Of a DNA stretch of 64,000 bases, positions 23,317-35,960 are shown piece by piece; position 1 is the first letter of the stretch; each line of letters begins with the position of its first letter. Source of the stretch: Acanthochromis polyacanthus (taxonomy: Eukaryota > Chordata > Actinopteri > Pomacentridae). The notes under the pieces are model-generated. The model was not told the DNA's origin. It made no database searches and was given only the letters and a program-made list of their open reading frames with translations. The position numbers and the translations under genes were made by a program. The DNA lies in NCBI RefSeq assembly GCF_021347895.1, contig NC_067118.1:38863755-38927754 (forward strand), read 5' to 3'.

Positions 23317-25134
23317 TATTGCCGCTGTAAAAATGCAAATTTCTCCTAGCATGGGGAGCAATAACAGGTTATCTTACACTCACTATGTCAAATTTAGATA
23401 TATAGTTTATGGGCTATCGTGTCACTCTGTTTACAATATTTTCATTCATTCACTTATTTAAAACCTTCAGGTTCCTACGTTGCCCCTACAAAGTACATTT
23501 CACACAGACTGAACATACAACTGAAATACTTTATCATAATAACAGCTGCAGAATTAAGTGTCGTCTTTCAGTGTTTTCTTGGCTGTTTGGGCTTGTTTAT
23601 TGCTGAACACTGTGACATATATAACACAACTGCACAGAGGATTGTGGGTCAGGACGGCCAGAAAAATCAAGCCGGCTCGCACACTTTGATGTACTGAGTC
23701 ATACAACATCTCCGTGGGCACTGGAATACACCTGTACTTACTTTAGACACACCTATCTGTGACTAACATCTATTATAAAGAGCATTCATTCAATTTCACC
23801 TTTACCACAGTTACAACCTTCCACTGTAAAAACACAAAGAATCATCTGAATTTCAGGCTAGTGACAGCCTTGAACTAAACATGTGTGACATAAAGGGCAA
23901 TCCAAGCATAAAAAAAGAAGATATTCCATCAAAAGCACATTATTCTACACGTCTCCTGTAAATGTTTGCTAAAAGTAAGCCATTTAATCTAATCTGATTC
24001 CGTGAAAAAACATGAAAACAAAACTCTGCCCACAGCATAATCAAGGAGCCATTAGTGACTCAGCTGTGACTGTCAGATGGTAAAACTCAGACTATTCATC
24101 TGATCTGGGAAAACCTGCTGTTACTAATGCAGGAAAAATGCAGCACTATCTACTATAAATAATTTATTACATACATATTTAATTTACCTCCACAATTGTG
24201 TCCTATCTCCTCTGTGTAAAGCACTGGTATTGTTTTTTCTCCAATACTAGTGACACATGTAAATGGCATTTGGAAAACATCGAAAACAAATAAAGAAATC
24301 CACCTATATTTGTTTTTTTCTTATGATACCTGCAAGTCAAACTACACATTTTGACCTCTCTTTGTGTCTAGCCATGACTGTGTTGTCTCCATAGACGTAC
24401 TGGACTTTAGTACTGCAGTTTTTCCCCTTTCTTGACTCACATTTATCGACATTTTGTGCTTGCTTACAATCGCTGACTCAAGAAGGGTGGACAAAATAGT
24501 AGAAACACCTCTTGGTACACCCCAGTTATATCAGTTAGGGTAGAATAAGCTAGCTAGCTAACAGAAGTACCACTAGCTGCAGGCCCTGACTGAACATAAA
24601 GTTATATTAACAGCTCTCTAAAATGGTTTAAACACACAAAGTCTGTGTAAGCTGTATTTCAGTGAAGTTAACCGGCTGTTGTGTCAGTATTCAGGCCTTC
24701 TCCGGAGCTAGCTAAACGTAAAAGCAGCCTAATCTACAAATTAGCTCCGGTGGGCCCGGTAGCTGTGTGTCTCCAGGTCTCTGGGAGTTTCCACGGCCGA
24801 ACCGAGCCTCGCTAAACGGTGTTTTGTTTGTGTTTACCTGACAAACATCGGTTACACAACGGCCACAATCCGCTGGCGTTAGCACAAACGGCTACAAAAC
24901 ACAGCTAACGTGAAGAAGCGGCGATGCTAACGCGGAAAACGAGCTAACGCCGCTAACAAAGTGGACGTTTGCGGACTGACAGCCGCTTCCAGTCGCTGTT
25001 TACGCTGCGAAAATATGCAAATATGATGTAAAGAGGAACACCGAAACCGAAACGGGTGCTTCGGCAGCCACCGTATGAGCAGAAAACAGGGGGAGAAAAG
25101 CGACACGGCGAACCGACCTGCTGGAGCTGAGAGG

Positions 25135-25156
25135 CGGCGGAGGAGGAGGAGGAGGA
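25135..25156 (+). repeat. (GGA)n microsatellite
   Basis: Seven GGA/AGG units inside the GC-rich island at the presumed spsb1 5' end. Confidence 0.85.
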
Positions 25157-25197
25157 CTCTACTCCATCGTAGTTTCTCGGTTCCCCTGTCGTCTTAC

Positions 25198-25340
25198 CTT
25201 TTTGCATTTCAGGCTGGACATGAATTAGGTGAAATGGTGATGGCTGCTCTCTAACATCTCCCGCATCACGTGGTAAAATGCTCCCAGCTGCTCCGACAGA
25301 TTAGGACCTCCCTACTGACGAAACAGCGAAGATAGACTCA
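25198..25340 (-). promoter_or_regulatory. spsb1: Candidate spsb1 non-coding first exon and promoter
   Basis: A CpG- and GC-rich island (about 24.7-25.35 kb) contains, on the minus strand, a near-consensus donor AAAAG/GTAAGA with its last exon base at 25198. Mammalian SPSB1 has a non-coding first exon far upstream, and no other gene nearby needs a promoter here. The transcription start would be near 25260-25340. A second weaker donor, CAG/GTCGGT, lies near 25117. Confidence 0.5.
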
Positions 25341-25429
25341 GGTTGGTGGTGAAGCTCCTGCGGATTTTTTTTTTTAGCTCAATCTGGGTCAAATATAATT
25401 GAGAGACGTTTAAACTCCACGGGAAATAT

Positions 25430-26330
25430 CTATTGAAATGATTCGAAAATTATCCCAAAGACACAAAGATGATCCAAAATGATGAGAAACAATCCAAGCT
25501 GACATAAAACCTGTTGAAAATGACTCAAAACCTGTCCAAAATGTCAAGAAAATTGTACAAAATGATTTGAAAATTGTCTCAAATTACTCAACAATTGTCC
25601 AGAATGACTCGAAAATGGTCCAAAATGACTTGAAAAGGATGCACGACTAAAGAAAATTAGTCGGGAATTACATTAAATTAGTCCTAAATTACTTGAAAAT
25701 TATTCCAAAGATGCAAAAATGATCCAAAATAACTAGAAAATTTTCCAAAATGACTTGAAAATTGTCCAAAATGACTTGAAAATTTACCAAAATGACTTGA
25801 AAATTATCCGTAATTACAGAAAATTGGTCCAGAATGACATGACATTTGTCCTAAATGGCTCAAAAATTATCCCAAAGACACAAAAATGATCCAAAATGAC
25901 AAGAAAGGATCGAGGTTGACATAAAACTTTTTGAAAATGACTTGAAAGTTGTTCAAAAGGACTTGAAAATGATCCATAATTACAGAAAATGTGTCCAATA
26001 TAACACAAAATTTGTCCTAAATGACTCGAAAATTATCCCAGAGACACAAAAATTATCCAAAATGGTGAGAAATTATCCAAGCTGACATAAAACTTGTTGA
26101 AAATGACAAGAAAACTGTCCAAAATGACTGAAAAATTGTCGGGTCACTATATAATTCTGGGACTTTTGAAGTCCATGGAATATATCATACATACATTTTA
26201 CAAATTCCATAATTATGTATTATGGAAACAATCACATATTGATAAAAACCTACTGGATATCACAAAATTTCAACTAAATAACAGTCCAAATTTAACAACA
26301 ACCACCTTCTAATTAGCTAAACAATAATAA
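25430..26330 (-). mobile_element. Dispersed repeat family C, copy 1, with 21-bp tandem array
   Basis: 25430-26140 is a tandem array whose unit approximates AAAATGACTTGAAAATTGTCC (21 bases), with many variants. 26141-26330, read on the minus strand, matches 35440-35650 (AATTAGAAGGTG, GTTATTTAGTTGA, GTGATATCCAG, GATTGTTTCCATAAT). The same array-plus-body order recurs inverted at 35275-35850, so array and body are one element. No protein or known family was recognised. Confidence 0.7.
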
Positions 26331-27058
26331 AAATATTTTGCACATTTCAAACCATACAAAATAAAAAAAAATAAAAATAAAAAAACAATTCTAATTTACC
26401 TGACTTTAAAAGTATGATCCGGACACTACAGCATTATTATTTACAGAGATTTACCTGACTAATTTAAAAATCAGATCAAACAAAACTATGACAGGGGCAC
26501 AGAAACATGACAAGTAATCCTAAGATTTCCTACGAGCGAACAGATTTGCGGTAGTGGAGAGGAAGAAGCTTCCAGCAGGCTCAAGGAGGGCGGCCATCTG
26601 CCTCGACCGGTTGGGGGAAGGAAAAAGAAAGCAAAGAGAAACGACAAAAAACAAGAGAACAGTGGACAGATTGGCGAGAACAGTAGCTACAGATGAGACG
26701 TACAGCTTAAGAATCAGAAATTCCTCAGAAAGTCAGTAACAACTGCAAAAACATAAAAGTCAGTATGTCCACTATTTGTTTCACACAGAAAGTTAATGAG
26801 GTTTTTGACTCTTCTCGTGAACTGTTGTTCTCCCTGAAGGTTTCGGTGAAGCTGGCGGACATTTATCAGGACAGGATCACATTGTTGGACATTCAGAGCA
26901 TCACGTGGTGGGTTGTCTGTCGTACTGAGCTATTTTAAACCACTTCTCACGCGACACATGGTGGAGTCGTGGGCATTCCAGCATGTCAGACAACAAGAAG
27001 CGTCCCCATCACATTTTCAAATGAATGGTTTTGTCACTATCACTTTATAAAAACATAT
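26331..27058. other. Spacer, no gene seen
   Basis: The ORF at 26554-26739 has no recognisable family and reads as chance. Nothing else is supported. Confidence 0.4.
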
Positions 27059-27288
27059 TTAACCCTCGTGTTGTCCTGTGCGTCAAAATTGACCCATTTC
27101 AGTTTAAAAATGTAGAAAAAAAAATTATTTTCACAGTGAAACTTCTGATGTCCACATTTTCAACACTTTGGGGAAATCTTTGAACATTTTATGGTGGAAA
27201 AAAAACAAATGCTACAAATGTTTCTTTAATAACATTCACACAAAAAAAACAAAATCCAGCGAAATTCACTGGATTTTGGTTTGGTATA
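27059..27288 (-). mobile_element. TTAA-type MITE, family A, copy 6 (truncated)
   Basis: Starts TTAACCCTCGTGTTGTCCTG and runs to the middle palindrome, GCGAAATTCACTGGATTTTG, where it is cut by a family C repeat. Confidence 0.85.
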
Positions 27289-27860
27289 GTTCTATAAACA
27301 TTGTAGTAAACGTGTTGACATGCCATAAATCCACACTTTATATGAAATAAGTCAGAAAGCCTTGGAGTCTTTCAGTCTTTTCTTCAGGAGGAAATGACAT
27401 CAGGTGGAGCAGGTCATGTGATCTGGAATTAACACACTTCCTTGAGAGGCGTTTTTGTAATGGATAACTTAGATAAAAGCCATTTCTCGGGCACAGATAC
27501 AATTTGTTATTTTCCATATAAAATTGCCAAGAAAGAAATATTTGTCATGATTATCTCAACTTAATAAAAAGAACACAATCAAAACTATTTTGAATGTCAT
27601 TTTATTATTGTTTATCTAATTAGAAGGTGGTTGTTGTTAAATTTGGATGGTTATTTAGTTGACATTTTAGTGATATCCAGGTATTTTTTACTAGTAAGTG
27701 ATTGTTTCCATAATAAATAATGACAAATTTGTAAAGACATGATCATAATGAACATAAAAAACATGACTTTTAAAAAAATGTAATACAAATGTTTGCAAGA
27801 TACATCCCATGGACATATCCCATACATCCCATCCCTTCAAAAGTCCCTCAGTTATATATT
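27288..27860 (+). mobile_element. Dispersed repeat family C, copy 2
   Basis: Shares long near-identical blocks with 33150-33640 and 35275-35680, such as AATAAGTCAGAAAGCCTTGG, TTCAGGAGGAAATGACATCA and TTCTCGGGCACAGATACAAT. It abuts the broken MITE before it, so one insertion or deletion joined them. Non-coding. Confidence 0.75.
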
Positions 27861-28426
27861 GATCCTTGTTAAACGTTATGCAGACAAGAAAAAACGTATA
27901 CTAAAATCCACTACCAATATAAACCTAACTTCAGTTCTTCATCTCCTGCACAGGATGCTGTTGACATCCAACCTAACATCAGGTTACTGTTGCCCACATC
28001 CTGATCAGGTCACACAAACATTCACTTTCTCTTTCATTTCTTTTGTAAGCCGTACTTTTCAATCATTTATAGTTAGAATATTTCTTGAACAAAACAGATT
28101 GTGATGTGTGCTGCTCTGATGGGCATTTACTTGTTATTTTTAATAAAACTAGGCCCCAAATGTATTTGTGCAGAGAAAATTCCCACTTGTCGACAATATA
28201 CAGTATCAAAATTCTGCATACTGAGAAAACATACAAACGAATATGTAAATATAATTGTCAATGCACAACAACATACACATTCACTGTTGGTTCTGCAGAT
28301 GAAAGTATGAAGACAGTATGTGTCGAACAAAAAACTGTCTGGCTCTGTCCATTCTGAAGAGAGAGAAAACTACAGATTAGATTTGGATATTATTTGTCAT
28401 GTTGGACATCTGCTGGAGGAGTGAAT
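27861..28426. other. Spacer, no gene seen
   Basis: AT-rich sequence. The overlapping short ORFs at 28085-28357 show no family and are likely chance. Confidence 0.4.
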
Positions 28427-28859
28427 TGACCCGTTTTAAAGCATTTTCAACATTTATGGGAAATCTTTAAACATTTTTTGATGGAAAAAAAATGTTTCAA
28501 AAAAAGTTTCTTAAGAACATTCACAATAAAAATGATTTTTAATTTTCATGTGAATGTTCCTCAAGAAAATATTACAAGTTTTACTGATATATATGTGATC
28601 ACTTTGGATATTTTAAGGATTTTTTTTTTTGGAAGATTTTTACTCATTTTTTAAAAATATTTACGAGAATTTTCTTGCCAAATTTGGGGGATTTTATTTA
28701 AATAAAACTTTTAAGGGAAACTTTTAAGGAATTAGTGGAATTTTCTTCCTGAAGGTTTTGCAAATTTTCAGAAATTTGTGGAAGTTTTTTGCTGAATTTT
28801 TGGATTTTTTTTCAGACAAGGAAAAAAAAAAAAAAAAAGATGACAACAGGGGGGGTTAA
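28427..28859 (-). mobile_element. TTAA-type MITE, family A, copy 7 (truncated)
   Basis: Runs from GAATTGACCCGTTTTAAAGC to GATGACAACAGGGGGGGTTAA. The first terminal repeat and most of the palindrome arm are missing. Confidence 0.8.
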
Positions 28860-29309
28860 ACCTCTCCAGTTGACCGTACAGCTTCATACTACCACCGCCG
28901 TCCACCGCTTTGCTGTCTTGAAAACATGACTGATGCATGATAGCAAAAGCTGATCAGCCAAGTGCCCCGTGCCTCAAATGTCCAACTTCAGCAGAAAGGA
29001 AAACATCATCCAGAGCACCAGTGAGTCATGACCCACACACTAAAACACTGACGCATTCTGTGGTCCCACTTGACCTTCAGGCCGCTCAGTCTTTCACTGG
29101 CACGGTTTATAAAAGCAGCCAATGATGCTAAGATCAGCGGAGATCACTCAGTGCTGCTCAGTAAGTCACAGTCACCCTCCACCGACTGACACACTGACCC
29201 ACAGGGAATGTCAAGCATGTCGACCGTCGGCTGATTTGGACCGATACGGGATGATGCATCCTGCATACAACCTTCATGTGTGGATCACTCATGCAGCCAC
29301 AGCGAATCT
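28860..29309. other. Spacer, no gene seen
   Basis: Unique-looking sequence between two MITEs; no exon recognised. Confidence 0.4.
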
Positions 29310-29828
29310 TTAACCCTCGTGTCGTCCTGTGGGTCAAAACTGACCCGTTTTAGTTTAGAAATGTGGAATAAAAATCTAGATTTTCACAGTGAAACTTCTG
29401 ATGTCCACATTTTCAACATTTTCAGGAAATCTTCAAACATTTTTTGGTGGAAAAATAGAAATGTTAAAAATGTTTCTTAAGAACATTCACAAAAAAATCA
29501 ACCAAAATCCAGCGAATTTCGCTGGATTTTGGTTGATTTTTTTGTGAATGTTCTCAAGAAACATTTTTATGTAATCACTTTAGATATTTTTAGGATTTTT
29601 TTGGGAAGATTTTTACTCATTTTGAAAAAATATTTACAAGAATTTTCCTTGCCAAATTTGGGGGATTTTTAAAAAACACAACTTTCAAGGAATTATTGAA
29701 ATTTTCTTCCTGAAAGTTTTGCAAATTTTCAGAAATTTGGGGATTTTTTTGCTGAATGTTTGGGGTTTTTTTCAGACAAGGAAACAATATTTTTTGGTGC
29801 CTGTGAATGAGGACAACAGGAGGGTTAA
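29310..29828 (-). mobile_element. TTAA-type MITE, family A, intact copy 8
   Basis: Full-length reference copy, 519 bases with target sites. It begins TTAA CCCTCGTGTCGTCC and ends GAGGACAACAGGAGGG TTAA, so both ends are inverted repeats flanked by the TTAA target. In the middle is a 103-base palindrome (29466-29568) with 51-base arms, one mismatch and a single central base. It has no coding capacity. TTAA targets and CCCT ends suggest a piggyBac-like source. Confidence 0.88.
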
Positions 29829-32800
29829 AGCAGCACCCGTTTTTAAAAGGAACAGAAACAAAAAACAGCTTTTTCTTTTATCTTTCTAAATAATCAGCCC
29901 AACTCCTGATTAGCTTCTTATTGTGTAAGGAACCCTGTTTTCTAACAGCCTGCTCAGAAGTGTCTCATAGCTGCAGGCCTGTGTGAGTCACAGCAAACAT
30001 ATGCACCAAACTTCAGCCAATGCCGGGAGATTCAAGTGCACTGATGCCATCTTGTGGTTCCTCTAGAGTACACATCTCCTGCTTGCACTAAACTACTTCA
30101 TTCATTTGGAAGTTCTTCAGCATTTGCATTTAATTCTTTGAAGGATCTCAAAATACAAGCGCCGTCATCCAGCTGAGGTGCATGAATGAGTGGCCGAGAG
30201 CTGAATGAACTTCACGTGATTGTGCATATTTCCACTTTGGGGCGTCTGATTTCTCTGTGACAAGAGCTGGAATTAATACCACTTTTTTTAAATGACCTTA
30301 TTTGTCCACTGTGCGAAGCGTCTGAAGGTAATATGGCTCATTTTACATCCTCGGTGGGGGAGCATAGCTCGGCGACTTGAATTACCTTCCCCTCAGCTCG
30401 TCTCCCGGTGAAAATCCCATTTTCCCATGCGGTGATGGTGCAATGTGCTGAGCTTGGTGATATCTCAGGGCCCCTCCACGGTGGAGGAGGGGCGCGCAGA
30501 CATGCTTACTGCCTCCCTTTTAGAAAGCATCATTTCAGCAGGATCGATAGTACGTCCCACTCCATGGCTGGCAGAGTGCACTGCCTCTATACGGGGTGGA
30601 GGGTGGTGGTGGTGGGGAGGAGGAGGATGTGTGGACAGCTGCAGCAAGGCAAGTCTGAGCAACGCACGCAGTCAAGGTGAATGATTGCATGCTGCGTCAG
30701 ACACTCTGCTCCCCATCTCTGCTCCGGGATGTAGTTTCTGAGGAGGACCAGTGGGTGGATGCCGTCCTCAAGTGGCGGATGCAGCTGCAGACGACGTACT
30801 GATGAAGCCGGTGAACTAGTTTCAGGTACTTCATGTTCCAAGCCGGCTCACATACGCTGCGCCGAGACGAGCAGAGACCTGCAGCTGCATAAATCCCCCC
30901 CGATGCCTCGTCACAATCGTCCTACACCTCTCTGCCTGGACGCGAGGTTGAGCGCTCAAATAGATCCACGCTGTAGGTGAGAAGGCGTCTCGTGTTTCAG
31001 GGGAATAGCTTGCAGTATAAGAGCTGCACAGTGCAGCTTTGTGTTGCACAAATCCTTACACAGCAATAAAAAATAATAAAAAAACACTGTAGAAGTTATT
31101 AGAGTAGCGTGCACCGACAGAGAGGATTGGAAAATCATTGAGTCTGGGAGTGCTGACCTCTCGTTAGTTAGAAGCGTTCAAGAGGCCCGCTGAGGAAACA
31201 TTTTACACCATCACAGCTTCTTTTAAAGCTTCAACCATGATCGTCTCTTTTTTTGGAGAGACTTCCAGTTTACAGATTATCCTCCTGTTTTCTAAGGTAA
31301 TAGATAGATCATTTAGTTTGAAAATTGCAAAAAAAATCATGAAACATCCCAACTATAATTCAGGTTTCTTGTTTTGTCATAATCATGGGCCCAAGACATT
31401 GAAGTTATCAGGATTTAAGACTAAAAATCCTCACAGCAAAAACAAGCAAATGTCTCCTTATTTTGCATCAAAAGCGACTTGAATGATTAACTGATTATCC
31501 AAATAATGTCCATTAGTTTTTCGCCGCTCTACATAACATGACAGCTGGTTCTACGGGGCTGAAATCTGCAACTTTTCCTCTACATAGGCAACGATATAAA
31601 TACACAGGCTCCTTCTCCTGCACATGAGTCAGCAGGCGTGTATTTGGCGTGTTCTCTGCCCGTGTGACTTTGAGTGGAGCTCCTGCTGGTTTCGGTGCAG
31701 GAAGGGCGTCAGTTAGGAGGTGAACCACTGCGGGACAGGGGGATGTGGATGGGACAGGCTGTGTGGTGCAGTACGAGCATCCCCTCTGCTCAGATCCCCG
31801 CTCATTTGTCAAGTTGCCTGCAGACTTGAGTGGTGCATTGCTGCTAAAATACGGCGAGGCAATCAGCAGTGGAACAGCACACCTCCAGGGAGGGGTCCCA
31901 GGTGGATGAGAGCCTCCTTGGGTGATCTGCAGATTAAAAAGGGCCTCTTTTTTTCTTTCCCCAGCATAATGCGCTCAAGCCAGAGGGTTAAACTCCAGAC
32001 GCATTTGTATTGTTCTCAGAGAGAGGCTAAAATCTCCATCCAATTCAGTCTAAAACCCTCAGAAAATGTTGTTTTGGGTTCAGTCTACGTGCAGTTCGCT
32101 GTGGAAACTGTTTAAAATGCTGGGAACTATTTTTACCTGCAGATTACAGTCTTCCCCTGAGTACTGTAGGGAAGCAGAAAGATCAGTTTGCAGCTTTTTA
32201 CAATGAGACATTTCACACATTGCACCGCCGTTCCAGTCATCAGACGCTGGGCCATTTCTGCAGCAGACGATCCACAGAGCTCATCCTGCAGATCAGAGAA
32301 CGAAGCGAAGCCAAGAGGCGACCGGTTCGTCTGCGCTCTGGTCGGGTGGAGGTCGTCCTCGGCTCGCACCAGCTCCGTCAGAAAACATCCAGCTTTCATC
32401 CATTACCCAGCGGTCTGGCAGATGGCAGGTACAGACTCTCATGTGCTCCAGGCTCCACCGGCTGCCTCCTCGAAACCAGTGTTCGTCCACGAGCTCGGCG
32501 TGGGACTCATCCAGAGAGAAAAGTTGGCAGCCGCAGCGTTTTCCTGGTAGGCAGAGAAAAAACACGAACACAAATCAATGAAATGTAAACCATCTTCACT
32601 AATCTGACTCATCAGTTGTAAAGAATAATGCGGCCAAGCGCTCGCTCAAAGGGAATTGTTGAATTAGTTGTGCTTCTCTCTATAATATAAGACTGTGAGG
32701 TTGTGACCTTACTGTGTGAAGCGCTCTTAGATTTCTTAAGTTGTGAAACGGTGCTGCATAAATAAAACTGAACTGAATTGAATAAATGGTACTGAACTGA

Positions 32801-33124
32801 GGTCATGAATACATAAAAAAAAACTCACTCTTGGCAGTTCTTAAATCTGTAGTGATTAAAAGTGTTAAATTCTCTGATTTAAACCAGGGAGTTCTTTTAT
32901 AAAACAACAGTATGAGCTTGGTAGTTTTCAAACACATGAACTCAAAGGGACAATTAGATCGAATTAATCACTGTGGTCTTGTTACAGGGTCAATATATAT
33001 GTAGTTGACAGGTATCATAGTTGACATTTCTGCTGTCTTCAGGCCTAAAACCAACATGGCCGCTTAAAACCAAACACCACATGGCATTTTTACACAAAAA
33101 TTCTTCTAAATATTATATAAACAA
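29829..33124. other. Gene-poor spacer
   Basis: Several ORFs of 80-130 codons (for example at 31720-32115 and 32188-32588) overlap on both strands, show no recognisable domain and lack a consistent splice context. 30330-30500 and 30600-31000 are GC-richer than their surroundings and may be regulatory. No H6PD coding sequence is seen. Confidence 0.5.
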
Positions 33125-33640
33125 TTGAGTACAATTGAAATCTAAACTTTATAAAGATACTGTAGTAAACCTGTTGACTACTTTATATTAAATAAGTCAG
33201 AAAGCCTTGGAATCTGGCCAGTCTTTTCTTCAGGAGGAAATGACATCATGCGGAGCAGGTCATGTGATCTGGAATTAACACACTTCCTTGAGAGGTGTTT
33301 TTGTGATGGGGAACTTAACTGAAAGTGATTTAATTTGTTGTTTTCCATATAAAATGTGATATACTGCCAAAAAAGAAATTTCTGTCATGATTATTTCAAC
33401 TTAATAAAAAGAACACAATCAAAACAATTTTTGAATCAGCTCATTTTATTATTGTTTAATTAGAAGGTGGTTGTTGTTAAACTGGGACGGTTATTTAGTT
33501 GACATTTTAGTGTTATCCAGTCATTTTTCATTAATAAGTGATTGTTTCCATAACAAATAACTATAGAATTTGTAAAGACATGATCATAATGAAGATAAAA
33601 ACATTAGTTTTATTACTTTTGATAAAAAATATATGCAATA
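33125..33640 (+). mobile_element. Dispersed repeat family C, copy 3
   Basis: Aligns with 27290-27770 across nearly its whole length (AATAAGTCAGAAAGCCTTGG, GGAATTAACACACTTCCTTG, AATTAGAAGGTGGTTGTTGT). It lacks the 21-base tandem array. Confidence 0.75.
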
Positions 33641-35274
33641 TATATCTATATAACTAGATTACACAGCAAGAATTCTTTATTTTATAGAAGCTAACATGAA
33701 GCCAGAGACTCTTCCGGCATTAAAATCTGAATTTGTTGGCCTGTCATGACTGAAAATATGTGTACAGATAGTGGGGATGCTGCATTTTTATGTAAAAATG
33801 CCATAAAACATCACAACTGATCCTCTTAATAAGGGAAATATTATTTCACCAAACACTCTAATTGGGGAAATAAAACCTTAAAACTAATAGTGCAAGATTT
33901 ATTGGTTAGATTGGTGGCAATTACCTAAAAATAAATCACCATACTGACAGTAATACCAAAGCTACATCCACTGTTTGGCTTCATAATGGCTCATATGATA
34001 AGTTAAGACGATAATAAGCAGACTGTTCTCACACAAACAGAATGCAGAAGCTCCAATAAGTAACAAAGCATTTACCAGCATATGCTAGAAAACGCATGGC
34101 TACATAGTGAAATATATCCTTCTGCTCCTCCACATTTACATTCAAAGTCTGGTGATTTTATACATATTTCTTTTTGTTAACAAATCCCATGAAAACACTA
34201 AAAACAGCAGCGAATTAATCCAACTCCTGTCTGTGTGTCAACAGCCAGAATTCCTTTGTGCCACAGACATCTATTGTTATTCTAAACACATAATAAGCCA
34301 TATTTTTTCCCTTCATTATAATGAACACAGCAAATGTTGTTTATTTTGATTCAGTCATTTGTACAGTGTTCCGCTGCCAATCCATGGGTGAAAGCGGCAC
34401 CACATAAATGCTCTGTTTACTCCTGTTAGCGTCGGTAAAAACCACGGGCCACGCTCTTTTAGAAAATTACGGGGTCTTTTTTTTTTAAATTTAAGTATAG
34501 GTCTGTGATCCATTTTAAAGATTTACATCCTCACTGGCAATTTATGAGGCTGAGCTCTACAGACGGGCCAAAAAGTTGAAAATACCGAGAGAAATAAAAT
34601 ACTGCAGACTCATCCTTTAGGGTGTTTTTGTTCTTGTCACATTTTCACTCGCCGTGGACTCATTTTTCTCTGGAATATGAAGTCCTATGGCACTGTTTTA
34701 CAGCAATAAATTGTAAAAAAAAAGAGAAAAAAGATGAATTCCTTTTGCTATTCAATTTGTTAAAAATGGAATCAGTATGTGCAACAATTCTTCAAGCAGC
34801 CACACGTGTTAAGAATGATGGCTTCATGCACTGGACATACTACAACTATTGCAAATCATGTTTTTTGCTCTGCACGTGACCTCTAAAAAGATGTTTCACC
34901 ATGCTGAACATGTGTATAGTGTTTTCGAGCAATGCTGCATTTATTTTACTGACCAACTGTGGGGTTTTTTTCTCATTTCAATCTCTCTTTTCATCCTAAA
35001 CACAGCCTGCAGTTCATCCTAAAAGTTTCTCCGTTTTTGAGTCAATCATCAAAGTGCGCCAAAGCTTTTCTTTATCACAGAATCTGGTGCAAATTATTTA
35101 CTTTTTCCATTTTATTTTAATGTAGAATAAAGTGATTTTGATAAAGTCCCTCGATTTTAAGCCCCTTTATTAGAAATAAGAACGGTTTGTCACACCTGGT
35201 TAGTTCAGTGAGCTTTGAAAAGTCGAAAGTTTGACGATTTTTCTTGTTTTTATCATTTCTGACACTGACAAATG
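33641..35274. other. Spacer, no gene seen
   Basis: AT-rich; no exon, RNA gene or complete repeat recognised. Confidence 0.4.
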
Positions 35275-35850
35275 GTGTACTTTAGAGGTGTTTTTGTAGT
35301 GGATAACTTAGTTGTAAATGATTTCTCGGGCACAGATACAATTTGTTATTTTCCTTATAAAATTTGATACATTGTCAAAAAAGAAATATCTGTCATGATT
35401 ATCTCACTTTTTGAATCAGCTCATTTTATTATTATTTATCTAATTAGAAGGTGTTTGTTATTAAATTGGGATGGTTATTTAGTTGACATTTTAGTGATAT
35501 CCAGTCTTTTTTTTATTAATAGGTGATTGTTTCCACAATTAATAATTCTGAAATTTGTAAAGACGTGATCATAATGAACATAAAAACATTACTTTTTATA
35601 ACTTTTGATAAGAATGTATGCAAGATATATCCCATGGATGTCAAAAGTCCCTCTATTATATTGTTCTGTACAATTTTTGAGTCATTTTGGACAAGTTTTG
35701 TGTCTTTGGGATAATTTTCAAGTGATTTAGGACAAATTTCATGTCATTCTGGACTAATTTTCTGTAATAATGGATCATTTTCAAGTCATTCTGAACTATT
35801 TTTGAGTCATTTCAGACAATTTCCGAGTCATCTTGGAGTTTTGAGTCATC
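35275..35850 (+). mobile_element. Dispersed repeat family C, copy 4, with tandem array
   Basis: 35275-35650 matches the other family C copies. 35660-35850 is the same 21-base array as 25430-26140 in the opposite orientation (GAGTCATTTTGGACAAGTTT, TCAAGTGATTTAGGACAAAT). A further piece of the body repeats at 35870-35960. Confidence 0.7.
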
Positions 35851-35960
35851 TCAATGTAATAAAAAGATCACAAGACATGATCGTAATGAACATAAAAAAC
35901 ATTAGTTTTTCTTACTATTAATAAAAATGTATGCAAGATATATCTCATTATATATTAACC

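Larger units (their letters stand above)
17780..25197 (-). other. spsb1: spsb1 5' leader and first intron
   Basis: Region between the start codon and the candidate first exon. It contains two family A MITEs, a LINE fragment, a perfect octamer-bearing inverted repeat at 23119-23159 and some base-balanced stretches (21280-21800) that may be regulatory. The acceptor of the coding exon is probably near 17916 (CGACAG before AGGAGCAC), which is uncertain. Confidence 0.5.

Noticed and set aside
25430..26140. Tandem array considered as a CRISPR-like array
   Set aside because: Units are contiguous and degenerate without unique spacers, and the DNA is a vertebrate nuclear sequence.
30470..30500. CCCCTCCACGGTGGAGGAGGGG-like hairpin as a terminator
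   Set aside because: Short, imperfect and not next to any transcribed gene; GC-rich sequence alone explains it.
32188..32588. Overlapping 120-codon ORFs considered as H6PD or another gene
   Set aside because: No dehydrogenase or other domain is readable and the same segment is open in three frames, as expected by chance.
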